From: Sipunculus nudus
Lineage: Eukaryota; Annelida; Sipuncula; Golfingiida; Sipunculidae
Direction: 5' to 3'
Assembly (NCBI GenBank): GCA_026874595.1
Contig: CM049310.1
Coordinates: forward strand, 77,245,056-77,309,055
Length of the DNA: 64,000 nt
Part shown: piece after piece, positions 1 through 15,500 of the stretch
Layout: every line of letters begins with the position of its first letter
How positions within the stretch are numbered: the first letter of the stretch is position 1
Position numbers and translations under genes: made by a program
Notes under the pieces: generated by a model
What the model was told of the DNA's origin: nothing
The model's input: the letters and a program-made list of their open reading frames with translations, nothing else
Databases searched by the model: none

Positions 1-3000
1 GTGTGTGTAGGTGTTGGGGGGGGGGGGGTCTCAAAACATGAGACTGTAGACTGTACACAGATGCTGGACCAAGACATTTAAACAGATCTTTTCCATCAAA
101 CTTTGGACATCATTTGGCAAAGATTCACATTAAATATTCATTAAACAACTCAACAAAAACACTGTATAAAAATTATTTCATATTACTAAAGTGAAAAATT
201 TTCTAAGAGGTTTTTGTCGGGCGTATCTAACATTTTACCTGGCTTCACTTGACAAAACATGAAATCCTAGCTCAAAGGAACCGAACACAACAGAAAGCCG
301 TTATACGCAGCGCGCGTATCTACAGTAAGGTCACTAATTGTACATAGGAAAGAATCCGGCAATACCATATTTATCATCATCTTTTAATTGTTGTTCTCAT
401 TACATTCAGCAAAGTTAACATGCCATCACGTGACTACTGAACAGGACAACAAGGAATTAAAGGCAGCTATTCACTAACCCTATCCGTAGGATTCATGTGG
501 TTTCAGGCTTACACGACTTGCATTTTGATGAAAAGTAGATAATTGTTACGGAAAATCTTCCAGCATCTGTGAAGGATGTATGAGATTGTACTAGATCTAC
601 AAGCTGTTAGTAAACATGGTACATCCGCGCGGCCAATGTTTACAAACAGAAAGAAAAAACACCTAACCTTAGGTGGTTGGTTGCATATACATGTATGCCC
701 AAATATAAAGGTCACTAGATGCAAAATCACTCCTTGAAAAACTTGTTTGATTTGCAGCCAGAGGTCCTTGATGAATGTGTTTTGGGTTATTTTTAACCCC
801 CCCCCCCCCCCCACACACACACAAACATAAGTTATAAACACATACATATAAACAAAAATGACAACTTGTGTGTGGAGGGGTAAATGTTTTCTGGCCTATT
901 TTTATAAAATGTACAAGGGATTATCTATAGTTACTAGACATCAGACATCAGAATAAGCCCCTTTAAGTGGCACAAGTGGAAATCTGAAATGCAACAAACT
1001 TCATGTGTGGGTTGAACAGTTTCCGACATCCTTGGAAAAGATAATGGAATGGCACTGGCCACAGGGCCTTGAAAGTTTTTTTTTATCTTATGGATACATA
1101 ATCAAACGGCTATACTTGAATATGATTGAACAGTACATGCTATTTTAAGATACAGCACCATAAATAGCCTTGAAGATCACGGCGATATTTCATCATCTAT
1201 GGACCAGTAAATGAATTGTTATCCTGGCTGACAATTTGCATTGTGACGCTAGCATTTTGTATAACTCTCTTTGCCACAAATGTTTATGCTTCTGGAACCA
1301 CAATGGCCAACAAACGGGCCGTTCGCTAATATCACTGGATACTTTCAGATGCATTACATCACGTATAAACAGTTCTTGGACAATGCGAGACGGAAAGTGA
1401 GAGATTACTTGCAAACCTTTTTAGAAAATATTATATCACTTCTACAATACACTAAAATCTTATATCACTTATCTATGAGAGAGTTGTGCTCCATGATTTT
1501 ACAAGTGTTTTCTACATAGATAAGAAATTTATATGACAGTTACAATAACAAAAGCAGCTTCATTTCACAACAACTACATCATAAAAGGAAAACGATCGGT
1601 TTGCCTTCTTGAAAATATCACTGTAAAGCAATTAAACAGACAATATTATAAAAAAAGGTGAATATAAATTACTTTTTCATCAAATCAAGAATAATATGAA
1701 CATCAGTTGATTATTCATGCACCATGACTGAACCAGTTTTTAAAGGGTCCTATTCACGTACCAGGCATGTTCAATCTATACGCAATAGGTTTTCCGCTTA
1801 TAATAGCATGTTATCTGCCATATCATGTTCTAAAAAAAGTTTGGTTACTCCTGTACTCGAACGCATATAAAACGTGAACAAAGTCGAAAGGAAAAAGACT
1901 GCTATTATAATTATGTCAAATCTTTCGAACTATTTCAAACTGAATTATCTATTAATTATCTTTACAATATTCATTTGGGTCCCCCATACAATCGTTACGA
2001 TTTTTTTGCGCACATATAATCTAAGATTATAAATCCAAATGATAGCTGATATGCTCTGATTGGATTATGATAAGGCGTGCTCGCTATAATGGAACGCTTG
2101 CTATATAATGAACAAATTACAAATCCAATCGCGAAATTTTAACCTCGCGAATATGAACGCAACCAAAGTTGTCCACAGTGATGGTATGGCTCTTGGAAAT
2201 CCTGGTAAGGAAGACCCATAGCGAACAGCGACAATCAAACACACGTCAGATAATATATTTTTTATAAATTGATCTGCCTGGTCGATACCGACATAGCGAT
2301 AATCAAAAGCTCATCAGAGAGTCATGAGAATGTCGGAAGAGAGGGGGGGGGGGGGGCACTTACAATCCCTTGGATAAAGCATTCTAATTAAGACATTGTT
2401 CAAACGCAACATCTTCAATATATTAGCTTATTTACTATCAACATTCAAGATGATATGGAAGGCACAACTGCACGGGCAGACTCTGTGACCACTTCTCTTG
2501 CTGTCCCTGTTATCGTACGCTCTTTACACAGCGCTTTACCTATAGGCCTAATACCTATATCGTAAGCGCTGTTTGTTTTGACCTCGTATCCGGAATCGCT
2601 ACACCAGGGGGGAGCACTGTAGTTTGGTCCAATCAGATGAGACACTTTGCTGGAAGACAAAACGAATTACCAACGGAGCCAATGTTGTTCATTTCGTTTT
2701 GAGTGACAGCTCATCGCCCCGGCAACCGATTGAACAGGCCATGTGCAGGCTCAGAGACAATGGCCCTAAACGTGGTGTTCACAGGCAGGTCCTTGTGTAC
2801 ATAGGATGCCCGGCCGGTGAGCTGTAATTCAAACGATATGAAACAACATTGGTTCCGTACACACCTCGCTGACTGGTTTCCGTTTTTTCTGGCAAACGGA
2901 TACATGGATACGCTAACATGGTCGTAATGTCATAATCGAATCGGTCGATGATGCGAGAATGCAGAGTAAGCAATTAAAATTCAACCATAAACTGTCGTCA

Positions 3001-3366
3001 AGCGGCGCTTGAAGCGCAGCTTCTGGCGGAGCCAGGATGCCTGTCGAGTGTTTGTAAACTGGCATCTGGTTGGCTGCTTGTCACACCATACGCACGTTTT
3101 TTTCAGCAGACAACGAACCGCCACCTGGTGTCTCAGTGTATCTAAAACGGTCAAAGCAGGCAGGGGGAAAATCAGCTGCTTCTTTAGAAGCGCAAGATTT
3201 CCGCTGCCTCGGGAGCGTACTGTTATCGTCGCCAAACAAGCTGAACGGAGGAAAAACTTTCACCAGCGTTTGCTTGTCTATCTGTCTTATTTGTGTACAA
3301 CAATCAATCGACCAAGGAATATAACCATGGTTATCATTACGAACATCTTAAAGTAAATCTACTCAC
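1..3366 (-). other. Intron 17 (partial): no recognisable coding
   Basis: Intronic sequence downstream of exon 17 on the minus strand. Minus-strand frames were read for the expected SCR4/SCR5 or LNR3 signatures (Cys-x-G-x-W, YDGGDC) and none was seen. Notable content is homopolymer only: G-run at 17-28, C-run at 797-812 and G-run at 2342-2356. The open frames around 2450-3350 on both strands overlap each other and show no domain. Confidence 0.6.
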
Positions 3367-3571
3367 ACTTTAGCGGAACGTCCTTCGACATGATAGCCTT
3401 TGACACATCTCATACTGCATACTGTGCCGACACCTAGCGTCTGTCCGCGGCAAGACGGCGTTTGTAGCCTTGCGTGCCTCAGTTTCGGTGGACCCGGACA
3501 GAGAACTCGACAGTAGGAATTAGGAACGCTCCAGTACCCGTCTGCTTCACAGGTTAAGGTGTTATCATTCC
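3367..3571 (-). CDS. PAPPA-like: Exon 17: end of SCR2 and most of SCR3 start (residues 1269-1336), last exon in window
   Basis: 205 bp, acceptor GTTCTTTAG/GGAATG. It reads [20 protein letters not shown], then [18 protein letters not shown] and [17 protein letters not shown]. An in-frame TGA comes right after, so the exon must end before it. The strong donor is GTGAGT (exon end 3367); GTGTGA two bases earlier (exon end 3369) is the alternative. No continuation exon was found in 1-3366, so SCR3 remainder, SCR4-5 and LNR3 should lie to the left of the window. Confidence 0.85.
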
Positions 3572-6500
3572 CTAAAGAACAAAAACAAATTGGTGTCGTC
3601 GTTAGATTTTTATCAAATGTACGACCATTTTCACGTAGCCATTATCTAAGATATTGTGGTTAATGGAGGGGGGAATCCGATTTATATATGGACTAAGCGG
3701 GCTGCAGCCCGGAACCGCATAATCTATGGGGTCTCGGCCTCATGTAATGAAAAAATAACAATATTTTCTTTTATTTGGTACGCTTAAAAAGGGTATACCC
3801 TTGGCATAAATAAAGTTCAGGAACAGATAAAAAAACACACATGAAATATTAAAGACCTTCTTGATTCCATCTTCTTTTTGTGTATATACTTATACAAAAT
3901 CTGAATAAATTCTAGAATTTCAGCGGTGTTCTACTTTGATTGAATACATAAAAAAGACGAAAGGTGAGACCTCTTTTCTTGTGATCTGTTATTATTTAAT
4001 TCAGGCCTCCTAAGAAGTCTTTTAGCTCATGCATGTGTATAGCGATTTCAGATTATCCCCTCCAGCTTACTTGGGTTAGATACCGGTTTCAGATTCCGGG
4101 GGGTAACCTGAAATGGAGTAACCTGGAATCTTTACTCCGTCCCTTCAGTTACTTTAATCCGGCAATAAATCGCCTTTTTATCCTTAAAACATTACAAACA
4201 CGATCTTTGTACTTCTATGATAAAATATCCAAATTATTGGAATTTCTTTAAACTCAAATAATTTGAATATGAAAATTCATGTTTTCTCCTGATTTCTTTG
4301 GACAGAACCAAAGTACACGTTTTATATGTACCATTTTTCATACTGCACATTTGAAGTGGGCGGGAAAGCAGACATAATACACAGACCAGCCTTTATTTCT
4401 TTGGATTCATACCCGTGTATGACCCTCAACTTTTCTCTATTTCAAACACCTTTTTACGTCAAGTATCTGTTTTTATATGCGCGCCAATATGAGTCATAAA
4501 AAATTGACTATTCAAGGACATGGATGAGGAACCATAAACCAAGAACATCAAACAAATAATTAGTCAGTATTCAGATTATTTACTTTAAATGTGTACCTAA
4601 CTCTAATTATTGTGAGGTCAACTTTGATTAACTATGTAATAATCACGAAATAAAAGAGATCTATACCTCAATAGAAACTTCCCGCAATGTCCTAGTTGTA
4701 ATTAGTTGGGTTTGAACTGGTACGCCAATGACCTTTGAATGGCACCATTTATGAAAGACATATTCAGCCATATTTTATTTCTGAGACCGTCCTTACTGTA
4801 AGAACCAACAGCAATATTTCAAGCGGCAAGATCGATATATAACGAACAACTTTATGATCTCTGTATTTCATACAATTGTCCATTTGAGGTTTTTGACCAT
4901 ATAAGTTTCACCTTAAAGCAATCATGTATGGAGGACCAACTGCAATCTGATTTCCTCGACATAAAAGTGGTACATATGTATAGTGGAAAACCGCCTTGCG
5001 ACCACTCCAAAATTGCGACCACCCCATAATTATGACCACTTTTCTTGGTCCCGAATATATGATTCAGGTAATCTAGAATATCACAAATACGACCACCCCT
5101 AAATCACGTCCATTTTTAATCAGTAGAGAAGGTGGTCGTTATTGTTGGGTTCCACATATATACGAATTTAGAGGGATTCAGGAATAGTTGGACACATTTT
5201 GATCAATAATGTGTATAAGCTGAAGCCAGACCATCAGTTCCGTCAGCATGTCATCTTCTGTTTTAGCGTCGAATGTATTTTACCTTGATTACCACTTGTG
5301 GTTGCCAGGTATGTTCAAAGGCGATAACAGAAGGTAAAATATTGATAATTGTAATGATAGTAAATCATACAAATCATTCAAAATGGCACTGAGCTAAAAG
5401 TAGGGCAAGTAATAATCACCGAGCCTGACGACATCTGAATGCACGGTGTATTAGGGTCTTCATCACGTCCAAAGATCCTATCAGGCCTCTCTTGTTGCTA
5501 ATTGTCTCCTTGAACGACCAATTGCCTCCCCGTGTTGGGACATTCCACCGTGATACATGAAAACTTGAGTGTCTTGATCTACACGACTAATTCCATGAAA
5601 TGATTCTGATTACCCTACACCTTTTTTGCGGCCACGCTTTCTCCTCGTGAATCTTAACAAATCACGATTAATTCTTTGGCTGATTTGAATTTGACTCCCG
5701 TCGAGATAATTCGTTCTCTTTTCCAGAAGCATTTCTAGAACCATCCGCGCTTTTGTTCCAATCCCGTCACGACCCTCATTACACTAGCGTGATATGAATT
5801 CCAACTCACGCTTTGTTGTTAATTTTGTATGTCCTTAATTGATGCCGGACAACATACTTAAGCAAGCTTTATCTATTATTCCTTTAACATTACGGGCATC
5901 CATTCAGATATGGTAATGTTTCACACCAAACAGCAGCGCTAAGCTGGGTGAGTTGAGATAAATACTTAACCAAGATTTATTCACTTGGTTATCAATGTTG
6001 ATGTATATTTTTCTTTGACCACTTGTAGGTTTAGAGGCAAATTGTTGTGGTCGGTTGAGCGAGGTGATCTGCGAAAGCGCATGTACGAGTCGCTTAAGCT
6101 CCATTTAAAATTACCCTCCAAATATCGTTCAAGAGATGGGTGTGTTTTTTTTTATTCTCTTTTTACTCTCTTTTAATGGCAGGGGACGAAATATAGTAAC
6201 TCGCAACATAAAGACTTGAGTTATAATATGGATTCATGTCGAGATGCATGGTAACCATGGTACCCATCATGACGTCAAAATCCTGTCAATGATATTTAGG
6301 CTTCTTCCCGTACTCATAAAAAGTGTAGAATAGTTTTATTGCCTTAGATCCCAATGCCCATGTTAGAGCGATTGCTAAGGCTGGCACAAACGTATAAAAT
6401 CAACCGAACCATCGACTAGTGTAGGCGGACCAATATAATTATCGGTGGCACCTGTAGCAAATTAACATGACACGCTGCTATAATTTTCTCCCTATCTATG

Positions 6501-9500
6501 AATATTAAATCTTGTCTTTGAACTGACCTTGGGGTTTCGTCGGCGCCATGCATGTAAATTTGCACCTTCTCCTGTACTCTGTTCCTTCCGGACAGTCGGA
6601 TGAGGCGTGGGGGATCCGTGGAATCCCACAATCCACCGGGCGGCAGATGGTATCGGTTTCTTGTACAGTCCAGTTTCCAGCTGTGCATGTCACGGTTTTG
6701 TGTTCTGCTTTGACAATATACCTACAGAAGAAATTTTTTCAGAAATATGAAAAAAAAACTTTTTTTGGTGACATGAAAGGCAAGAATTGGGGATCCCGTT
6801 CCTTTCTAGAAACGGATTAACACTAAAATTGTTCTGCCTCCAGATACAGACAGGAAGAATAAGAATAATACTTATGATGAAAAATAGGATAATAATTGTA
6901 GAGCCTTAAATTATAAAAAAAACATGTTTCAGAAATCTAAGAATATTTCTCCTAAATAGCATTTGTTCTTCCTGCATAAAATCTTAAGCATATTTTATTT
7001 CTATTTTATAGAACATACATTTCTCAGGTAAAATATCGTATATTTTTAGTTTTAATCAATCATTCAATATCAGATTAAGGTGAAGTATCGAAAATAAAAT
7101 GAAAACAAATTTAATTTCTATCAAACAGGAATTACCCGGGTAAACACGTGATCTTGCACTTGTGTCCCTCTGTATCGCCACTACACTGCACAGTACCATG
7201 ATCCACCGACAGGGAGCCACATCGCTGACGCTCGCACGTACACGAGAGACATGATGACGTCAGAGGATCGTATACGTCACCACTTTCACAATCGGCCAGA
7301 GCAAGCGAAGCAAGAATCTTTGATGAGCGTAATACGACACCCGCAATGGCCACAGTAGAAGACTCGAATCGAATAATAACGCCTGAAGTTCAAGAAAATT
7401 TGCTAAACAGCAGGTTACAAGAACCACTGTACACCATTAAATAGCGGTTTCAAATTTATCAAATAGAGCCAGTCTGTGTACATACATGTCTCATGCCCCG
7501 GTTTTATTTTATTTATTTATAGTGAGTAATATTAGAGTTTCATTCTAGTTCATCTCGATTATATGTTGTTAATATTTGTTTATTAATTTTTATGGCCAAT
7601 ATCATGCTACATCGTTGCTGAACTGATTCAAAAAGCTATTTCCGAAAGATGCAATGAAGTACATCAAAAGTTAGCCCGATTATATGAAATCAACATGGTA
7701 TCCGAGTTTAGACTTTAGCGGCATGAGGAGAGGCTTTTGTTTCATATTATCTGTGGGAGGACATGCTGGAGAAAACCTGATACATGCTGCCCCATCATAT
7801 CAGGATCGTGCAAGCGTATGCGGTGTGCGGATTATGGCAGCGAACGCGTATTTATAATTGCGTTGGGCATTCACTTGGGCACACAAACACTGCCATATGG
7901 GCCCGATGATGTGAAAACCCGCTAGATCGAACAGAACCCGTACGTCAAGCACATGGTAACCAGAACCTATGGGCGCTCTACCGCGGTGTGCGGACTGAGA
8001 ATTCCATTTTACCGCATGTCTCATACCGCATTCCGCATACAGCGGGTCCTGTAAATGGTTTATAATAAAATAACTAGAGCGAAACGTTTTTCTAAAACCC
8101 CAGTATACACAGCTTTGAGCACAAAAAGGGAATGACATTGAAAATACGGAAATCAGGTTAACATTTTGAATGAATAAACAGTAAATCAACACGCTAAAAA
8201 TGTATAATATGTACCCTTTGATCTGTAGAAGGGTTTGCTGAGGTCGTGCTTCACCGGGATCTCCACCGGACTTTCCTTGCATCTCAGCACAACACTAGCG
8301 TGACCTAGCGGATGGGCGACGTCATTCGTATCGACGAGTTCCGCTGTGAGGCGCTTTGGTTCCATACTGTAGTCAACGATACCATCAGATGCAAGGTGAA
8401 CAAGCACACTGGTTGCCACAACAGGCTTCTCGAAAAATACCTAAAGTGCAAGAAAACATATATTTGGTTGTTTTATTTTTTTTATAAACACTAAAGTTAT
8501 CTTTTAGCACTGAGGTTGTCATTAAGTGTATTTATATTTTTTTTGCTAATATCTTTATTGATGGCTTTGATTAATTTATTGCCTTTTATTCGGGTATCAC
8601 TCCCACGCGCTGAGAACACGTGATTAGAAACCGTGAGCGGGGGTGGCCCATGCACTTCTCCTCAAACATGTACACACATACACACTTGAAGAAAATCCAA
8701 TGATAATTGTGGTACCTGCATGCTTTTCTGTTGCAGGTACTTATACAAACCAACATCTACTTTTACTCAGTTACTGCAAAGACTTTATAAAAGCTTTATA
8801 TATTCTAATACGGTACAGTTTGGAATTTTTTCAACACAATGAAATGTATAAATAGAGAGTGATTCATTTTTTAATTTTCGCCAGTCCGGCCATATGCGTC
8901 GTCCAGGCAATGTCTTTCTGTCCGTCCGTCGGTCCATAATATACAAGAATATGCTTTTTCTCCTTAATTTTTAGACTGATTTTAATTTTGATTGCGTTAT
9001 CTTTCAGAGCTAGGTGTGGCCTTTAAACTTTTAAACAAAAATCATTAATTATGCAAATCAATGCAAACGCTTTGCGAAATCCCCCCAAAAGACTTTTCTT
9101 CTTTTATATAAGCGTTATCCCCTAAAAAAAGACTTTTGTTATATATTGACCCGTTTTGATTTTGAATGTATTAGCTGATAGGACTGGATGTAGGCTTTTA
9201 AACTTCTACACAAAATTAATTAATTATCCATTGTTTTGCAAAGTTTTTCATAATCACAAAAATGGTTCTAGTCTATATTTCTTGATCGATTTTGAGGCTT
9301 AACCCTCCTCGGGCGCTAGATATGCTGGAAAACCAACTATTGTGATTAACTTAATGGCTTACCTTTACTATAATTAATGTTTACCTTTACTGTGATTAAA
9401 TAAATGCTTACCTTTATTGTGATTAACTAAATGCTTACCTTTAACCAAAACTTGCCCTTGATACCATAGGAGCCACATGGGAACCACGAATTTTCTTCAT

Positions 9501-12500
9501 CGAACTGTGCTTTACAAACCTGGCAGCAAAATCAAGTGAAAAATCACGCTACATATATGTACTTTCGTACTTGCTTGTCTTTTCTTTTCGTTATTGAAAT
9601 GTAAACTAGTGCCAGTAAATATATATCATAGTGTCATTTTTATAGATAAAAAACGCAAACAGGTAAACATACAGTATTTTTGTTAATAAAGTAAATCTAT
9701 ATTAACTAATGAAATGAAATATTATTAAAGAAAAATTCAAAAAACATATAATTGTGAACGCTCTGAAATACACAGAAAACACACTAATGCCATCCGATAG
9801 CAATTTATAGTATCAAAATGACCCCTACAACCTTGAAGATTAACATCCAGATTATTTGAATAGCCCGTTTATTGAATATTATCTGTTGAAAATTTTAATA
9901 TTCATATAAACCGGATCGGCTTATCTTATTCAAAATTTTCTCTGTATTCATATGGAAAGCATTATTTTGACGTCTCAGTTTTCGATTTAATAAAGTACAA
10001 CGCTTGTTTCTATATATTATTTCATTGACCAAAAATATGTTACATTAAGTTTCTTACTTTCTTTTATATACAAAACATTATTTAAAGAATTAGTGGAAAA
10101 GAGTCTGAATAAATATTTGAAGGATGCACTGAAGCAATAAAAAAACTTTCATTAAAGAAATAATTACAATTCGGTCAATCTGTGATATAAATAGTCTTTT
10201 ATGTGTATCTATAAATATGAACATTTATCAATACATGCAATATAAAACAATAAAAATGAAAATAAATGAAACCTCACATGTGTATCGGCGGGAGGGCCGA
10301 GAACAGGAGTCACAGGGCAATATGGCGACCTGTAGTCTGGGTTGTCGATAGCAGAAGTTGCCCATTGGTCAATATAACCGTCTGGTGTGAACCAACCACA
10401 GTCCCGCACACTGGATGCCTTCTCAAACGGTTCACATATACCATCACCGTCATGTAGATAACACAGACTGGGCTCACCTTTTGAAGGGACACATAAACTG
10501 ATTTTGTGAGTAAATACAGTTTAGAATTATAAAATTTGCAGGGAAGAAATAATTATAACGTTACATAACAAATGCAAATTACTGATTATGCAGTGTTTAT
10601 ATTAAATCATGTTTTGCCAAAGTCAGAAGCACCCTGGCTATATATACAATAGTGCCCCCCCCCCTCTTTCCACCCACCCCTCGCCCTGGGAACAATTATT
10701 AACACAACATCGTTACCTTCGCAGAGGAGGTCAGTGCGGTGTGTTTGATTGTTTGTTGGCTGTTCTGTTTGTCTGTTCGCAGGATTACGCAAAACACCTA
10801 AACAGATTAACGCCAAAATCCATAGATTTGGCATCTAATTCTGGCATTAAGATCTGGCATTTAATTGGTGTAGAAAAGTATATTAACAGGGAGCACTATT
10901 TATGAATCACTTTTGTTTAAGTTTCAGGAGAAGTGATATGTTCGCACATGCTTTAAGAGACAACACCTGATACCTTTTCTTCATTTTCAAAAATTAATAT
11001 TGGTAAAGAGAAAAGACATAGTTTCTTGTTTAAACGAAGAATATTAGCCCTGCCAGGGCGTAAGTATTCATGTTTACTGCTAAATATGTAAAATAATACA
11101 TCCGATAAACCGACAGACGTTACCTTGTGCAGTACGATAGCCAGGGAGCCCCTAAATTAGTTATATATTTTGCCACCAGATTGCAGTTATAGTCAGAAGC
11201 ACTAGGCTACAGCGAGAGCAAGTTTGGTGGAATTTTAAAAATGTTATCAGCTATATCGACTTGGCCAGTCTAGCAGAAAATTTAAGTTAGCATACCTACC
11301 TTTACAGTGGAAAAATTCCTCCAGATGGCACTGTATGCTGCAGCCATCGCCGTCTACTGCGTTCCCATCGTCACATTCCTCTCCGTCCTCTCTATATAAA
11401 TATAAAGTACATGAATACGTGTCAGTATTTCAAGTATAAACAAGAAAAATACAAAAACTGATCTTGGTTAATATTCATTGCAAGATTCATGACAATTCAT
11501 GCATTAATTATAAAGATATTATAGGTTTTGTGCCGAAACCACTTTTAATTCGAACACCTTAAAAACCCGCTTCTGCTATGGTTGTTAGTGTACCAGTGAT
11601 AAACTAGGAGAGTATTCATTGACTGATTGGCTCATATTCTGGAATTCCAATTTCCAAGACACTGTCATGTTGATAGGTAACCGTCACTTGGTGATCCATT
11701 TGCACTTTCTGACAATTTTGATGTATAAATAGCACCACAAATTTTATTGGTAGTAAATGATACTATTGTTAATTGTAATAATGAGTCATTTTCAATATTA
11801 TTTTGCAGCACGGGCTGAAGATTGATTTAAAGGCTGCCACTCAGTGAAACATGGTACGGTATATTGTTATCAACTTCGGCGCTTAAACCTAGTAATTCGT
11901 TCAAAAAGAAAGTTAAATGTGTCAATGTATAATGAGTCTCAAATAATATTTTTATCTAAGAAAAAAGTATAATTTTCAGACTGTCGACTTTTCTTAATAA
12001 CCTTAAAGCCTGAAGGTTTGCAACAAATCTATGCTTTAATATACCGATCTCAACACTGTGTACGGAAATATCATTGGCGATTCTCATAAATAACAGGACT
12101 GGATTTTGATACAAACAAGTGGCCCATGGGCCATGACGCTCAGCTGAATTCAAGGAATGTTGAACAATGAGCAAAATGACTGCCAGAGTGCAAACAAATC
12201 ATGAATTTTGTGAAAAGTCCTTAGAAATAGGTTTCAGTGGGCTTTTGGACAGATGACAACTTCATTTGAAGGTCTCATCAATAGAAAAAAAAATTCGTAA
12301 AAATTTGAAAAAAAATACAGGGAGTGCCACCAGTCTGCAGGAACTGATGAAACACTCCATGATCAGTGTACATGTATGTCCAAAGAATCATGGCTATCAA
12401 GGCATTAGTTATTCAGATACTGGAGCTTTTGTTTGTATCAAATTTTTAATTATTCTTTGGGGTATTTATGAGCTCTATAGCTCGGAGAATATGGGTAACA

Positions 12501-15500
12501 GAAACCTTATTTCAGGTTTCCAAGGAGATTTTTCATTAGTCTCCCTGGATGTCAAGTAAGAAGATTCTAGGTACAGCAGTTACAGTTTGTGGCATGTTAA
12601 CAGATGACCACTTCATTTGAAGGTCTCATAAATAGAGTAAAAAAGCCTAAAAAAATGAAAAAAATACAGGTGGCGACACCAGTTTGCAGGAACTGATGGA
12701 ACATTCCATGATCAATATGCCTGCAAAGAATCTTGGAGATCAATGCATTGGTTATTCAGATACTGGAGTTATGTATCAAATTTTTAATTATTCTGAGGGG
12801 TACTTACTACGAAGGATATGGGTAACAGAGACCTAATTTCATGTTTTCACAGAGACTTTTCATGAACCTCCCTTGATGTCAAGTTAGAAGAATCTAGGTC
12901 CAGCGGTTACGATTTGTACCCTGTTAACAGATGACAGCTTCTTTGAAGGTCTCAAAAATAAAGAAAAAATTTCGTAAAAATTGAAAAAAAAATACAGATG
13001 GCGCCACCAGTTTGCAGGAACTGATGGAACATCCCATGATCAATATTCATGCAAAGAATCTTGGTGATCAATGCAGTGGTTATTCAGATACTTGAGCTTT
13101 TGTATCAAATTTTGCAGTTTTCTGGGGGATACTTCAGAGCCCCATAGCTCTAAGGTTTTGGGTAACAGAGACCTAATTTTCAGTTTCCAAGAAGACTTTT
13201 CATTGGCCTCTCTGCATGTCAAGAAAGTAGATTCTAGGTCCAGCCGTTATGATTTGTGCCCTGTTATCAGATGACCGAATCTTTTAAGGTAGCAAAAATA
13301 GAGAAAGAAAATTGTAAAATACAGAAAAAATACAGGTGGCGCCACCAGTCTGCAGAAACCGATGAAACACTCCATGATCAATATCCATGCAAAGAATCAT
13401 GACCATCAGTGATGTAGTTAATGAGATATTGAAGTTTTTGTATGAAATTTTTCACTATTCTGGGGGGTTTGGGGCCCCATAGCTCAAAGGATATGGGTAA
13501 CAGAGACCTAATTCCAGGTTTCCAAGGAGACTTTTCATGGGCCTCCCCGCATGTCAAGATAGAAGATTCTAGGTCCAGTTGTTACGATTTGTGCCCTGTT
13601 AACAGATGTCCACATTTTTAAAGGTCTAAAAAATAGAGAAAAAAAATCGTAAAAAATCGAAAAATATAGGTTGCGCCACCAGTCTGCAGAAACTGATGGA
13701 ACATCTCATGATTTATATGTAAGCCAAAAATCATGACCATCAGTGATGTAGTTAATGAGATATTGAAGTTTTTGTATGAAATTTTTCACTATTCTGGGGG
13801 GTTTGGGGCCCCATAGCTCAAAGGATATGGGTAATAGAGACCTTATTACTAGTTTCCATGAAGACTTTTCATAGGTCTCTCAGAATTTTAAGAATGAAGA
13901 TTCTAGGTCCAGTCTTTACGATTTGTGCCCTGTAAACAGATGTCCACATTTTTAAAGGTCTCAAAAATAGAGAAAAAAATTCGTAAAAAATCGAAAAATA
14001 CAGGTGGCGCCACCAGTCTGCAGGAACTGATGGAACATCTCATGATCAATATGTATGCCAAAAATCATGACCATCAGTGATGTAGTTAATGAGATATTGA
14101 AGTTTTTGTATGAAATTTTTGACTATTCTGGGGGGTACTTTGGGGCCCCATAGCTCAAAGGATATGGGTAACAGAGACCTAATTCCAGGTTTCCAAGGAG
14201 ATTTTTCATAGACCTCTTTGGATGTATAGTAAGAAGATTCCAGGTCCAGCGGTTACGATTTGTGCCCTGTTAACGGACGGACGGCCGGCCGGACAGACGA
14301 CGGACAAAGAGTGATCGCTATAGCTCAGATGACTTACAGTCAGCTGAGCTAAAAAAACAGGCGATCCTCATATATGAATCTCATTAACCCCTATAAACCT
14401 CCCCTCCACACCGGGGGTTGCTTAATAAATTTTATAATATAACGTAATAGATAATGTGGAATCATATACTGGATTTTTATAATGAGTTTCTCCTCTGTAG
14501 TTAAAATTTTGGGATGCTCTATGGCTTTGGTTTTCAACAGTCGATTCTTGAAAGCACATAAAATACTGAAAGAGGCCACATGGGAATTTTTGAATTTAAA
14601 TGACGGGTTGAGAAAAATGGATAAATAGATCATACACTTTTAATCATGTCGTTTAAAATAAGTCGTCGCCCCTTCTGTCACTTTCTCCCTTCCAGCGCAC
14701 TGGTTAATGGTTATCACTTTTACTTTCAATTCTTTTCACTTTCACTTGATTTACGATTTTGAAAGTGTTGGGGCATTTAATGGTTATCCTGGAACCCCCG
14801 GTCTTCATAAACACACCGACACACATTCACTATAATCGACACTGGTTTTCTTAAATCTTACAATTTGTGAGCAATAAGCTGTAAATTTAAGGCAAATGTA
14901 ATTGTATCCGTCAGGAGGATATGCTTTCATGCCCCTTCGTGAGTGTGTTTGTGTGTTTGTATGTTTGTTCACAACATAACACGCAAGGTCATGAACGGAC
15001 TTTCATGTAATTTCAGGGCATTTCGGGAATGTGCCAATCGATTAGATTTTGGTGCGGAAGAACATGATCTGGATTCAGGAACGCCATCGAGGAATATTCG
15101 CAAATGTACCGTCACATATGCATGAATGAACCTGGGAACTGAGGCCGAATAAATGAATGCAAACACAAATTTGGGAGCTTCCCAAAATAGGGATCCCCAA
15201 CATGGCGGTAGTTTGCTTTCCTTAGAATGCAGATTTTACCATCCACCTATGAGCGGCTGATTCAAGTTTAGTTCCTCATTTCGTTTCCACGAGACTCATG
15301 ATACAGAGGTGTTTTAGACGCTTGTATATTCTTTTATATTTAATGGTTAAAGTAAAAAAAAAGGCTGCGATTTTAGATTTTTTGACAATCATTGAATATG
15401 GAGCACCCAATTGCATATTCTAAATCACTTAGTTCTTAACATGGCCGCCTCCTATATTATGGACCCATTGTATGAAATTGAATATTTAAATTCCCCAAGC

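Noticed and set aside
2445-3356. Cluster of open frames on both strands near exon 17, considered as the next SCR exon
   Set aside because: No sushi Cys/Trp pattern, and the frames overlap one another on both strands.
6416-6820. Additional frames over exon 16 (minus 6416-6688, plus 6548-6820)
   Set aside because: They overlap exon 16 in other frames and show no domain.
7800-8282. 160-codon minus-strand frame
   Set aside because: It overlaps exon 14 in a different frame and runs into AT-rich intron with no domain.
12119-14357. CRISPR-like direct repeats
   Set aside because: Units are over 330 bp without short unique spacers, and the host is clearly eukaryotic; these are tandem repeats.
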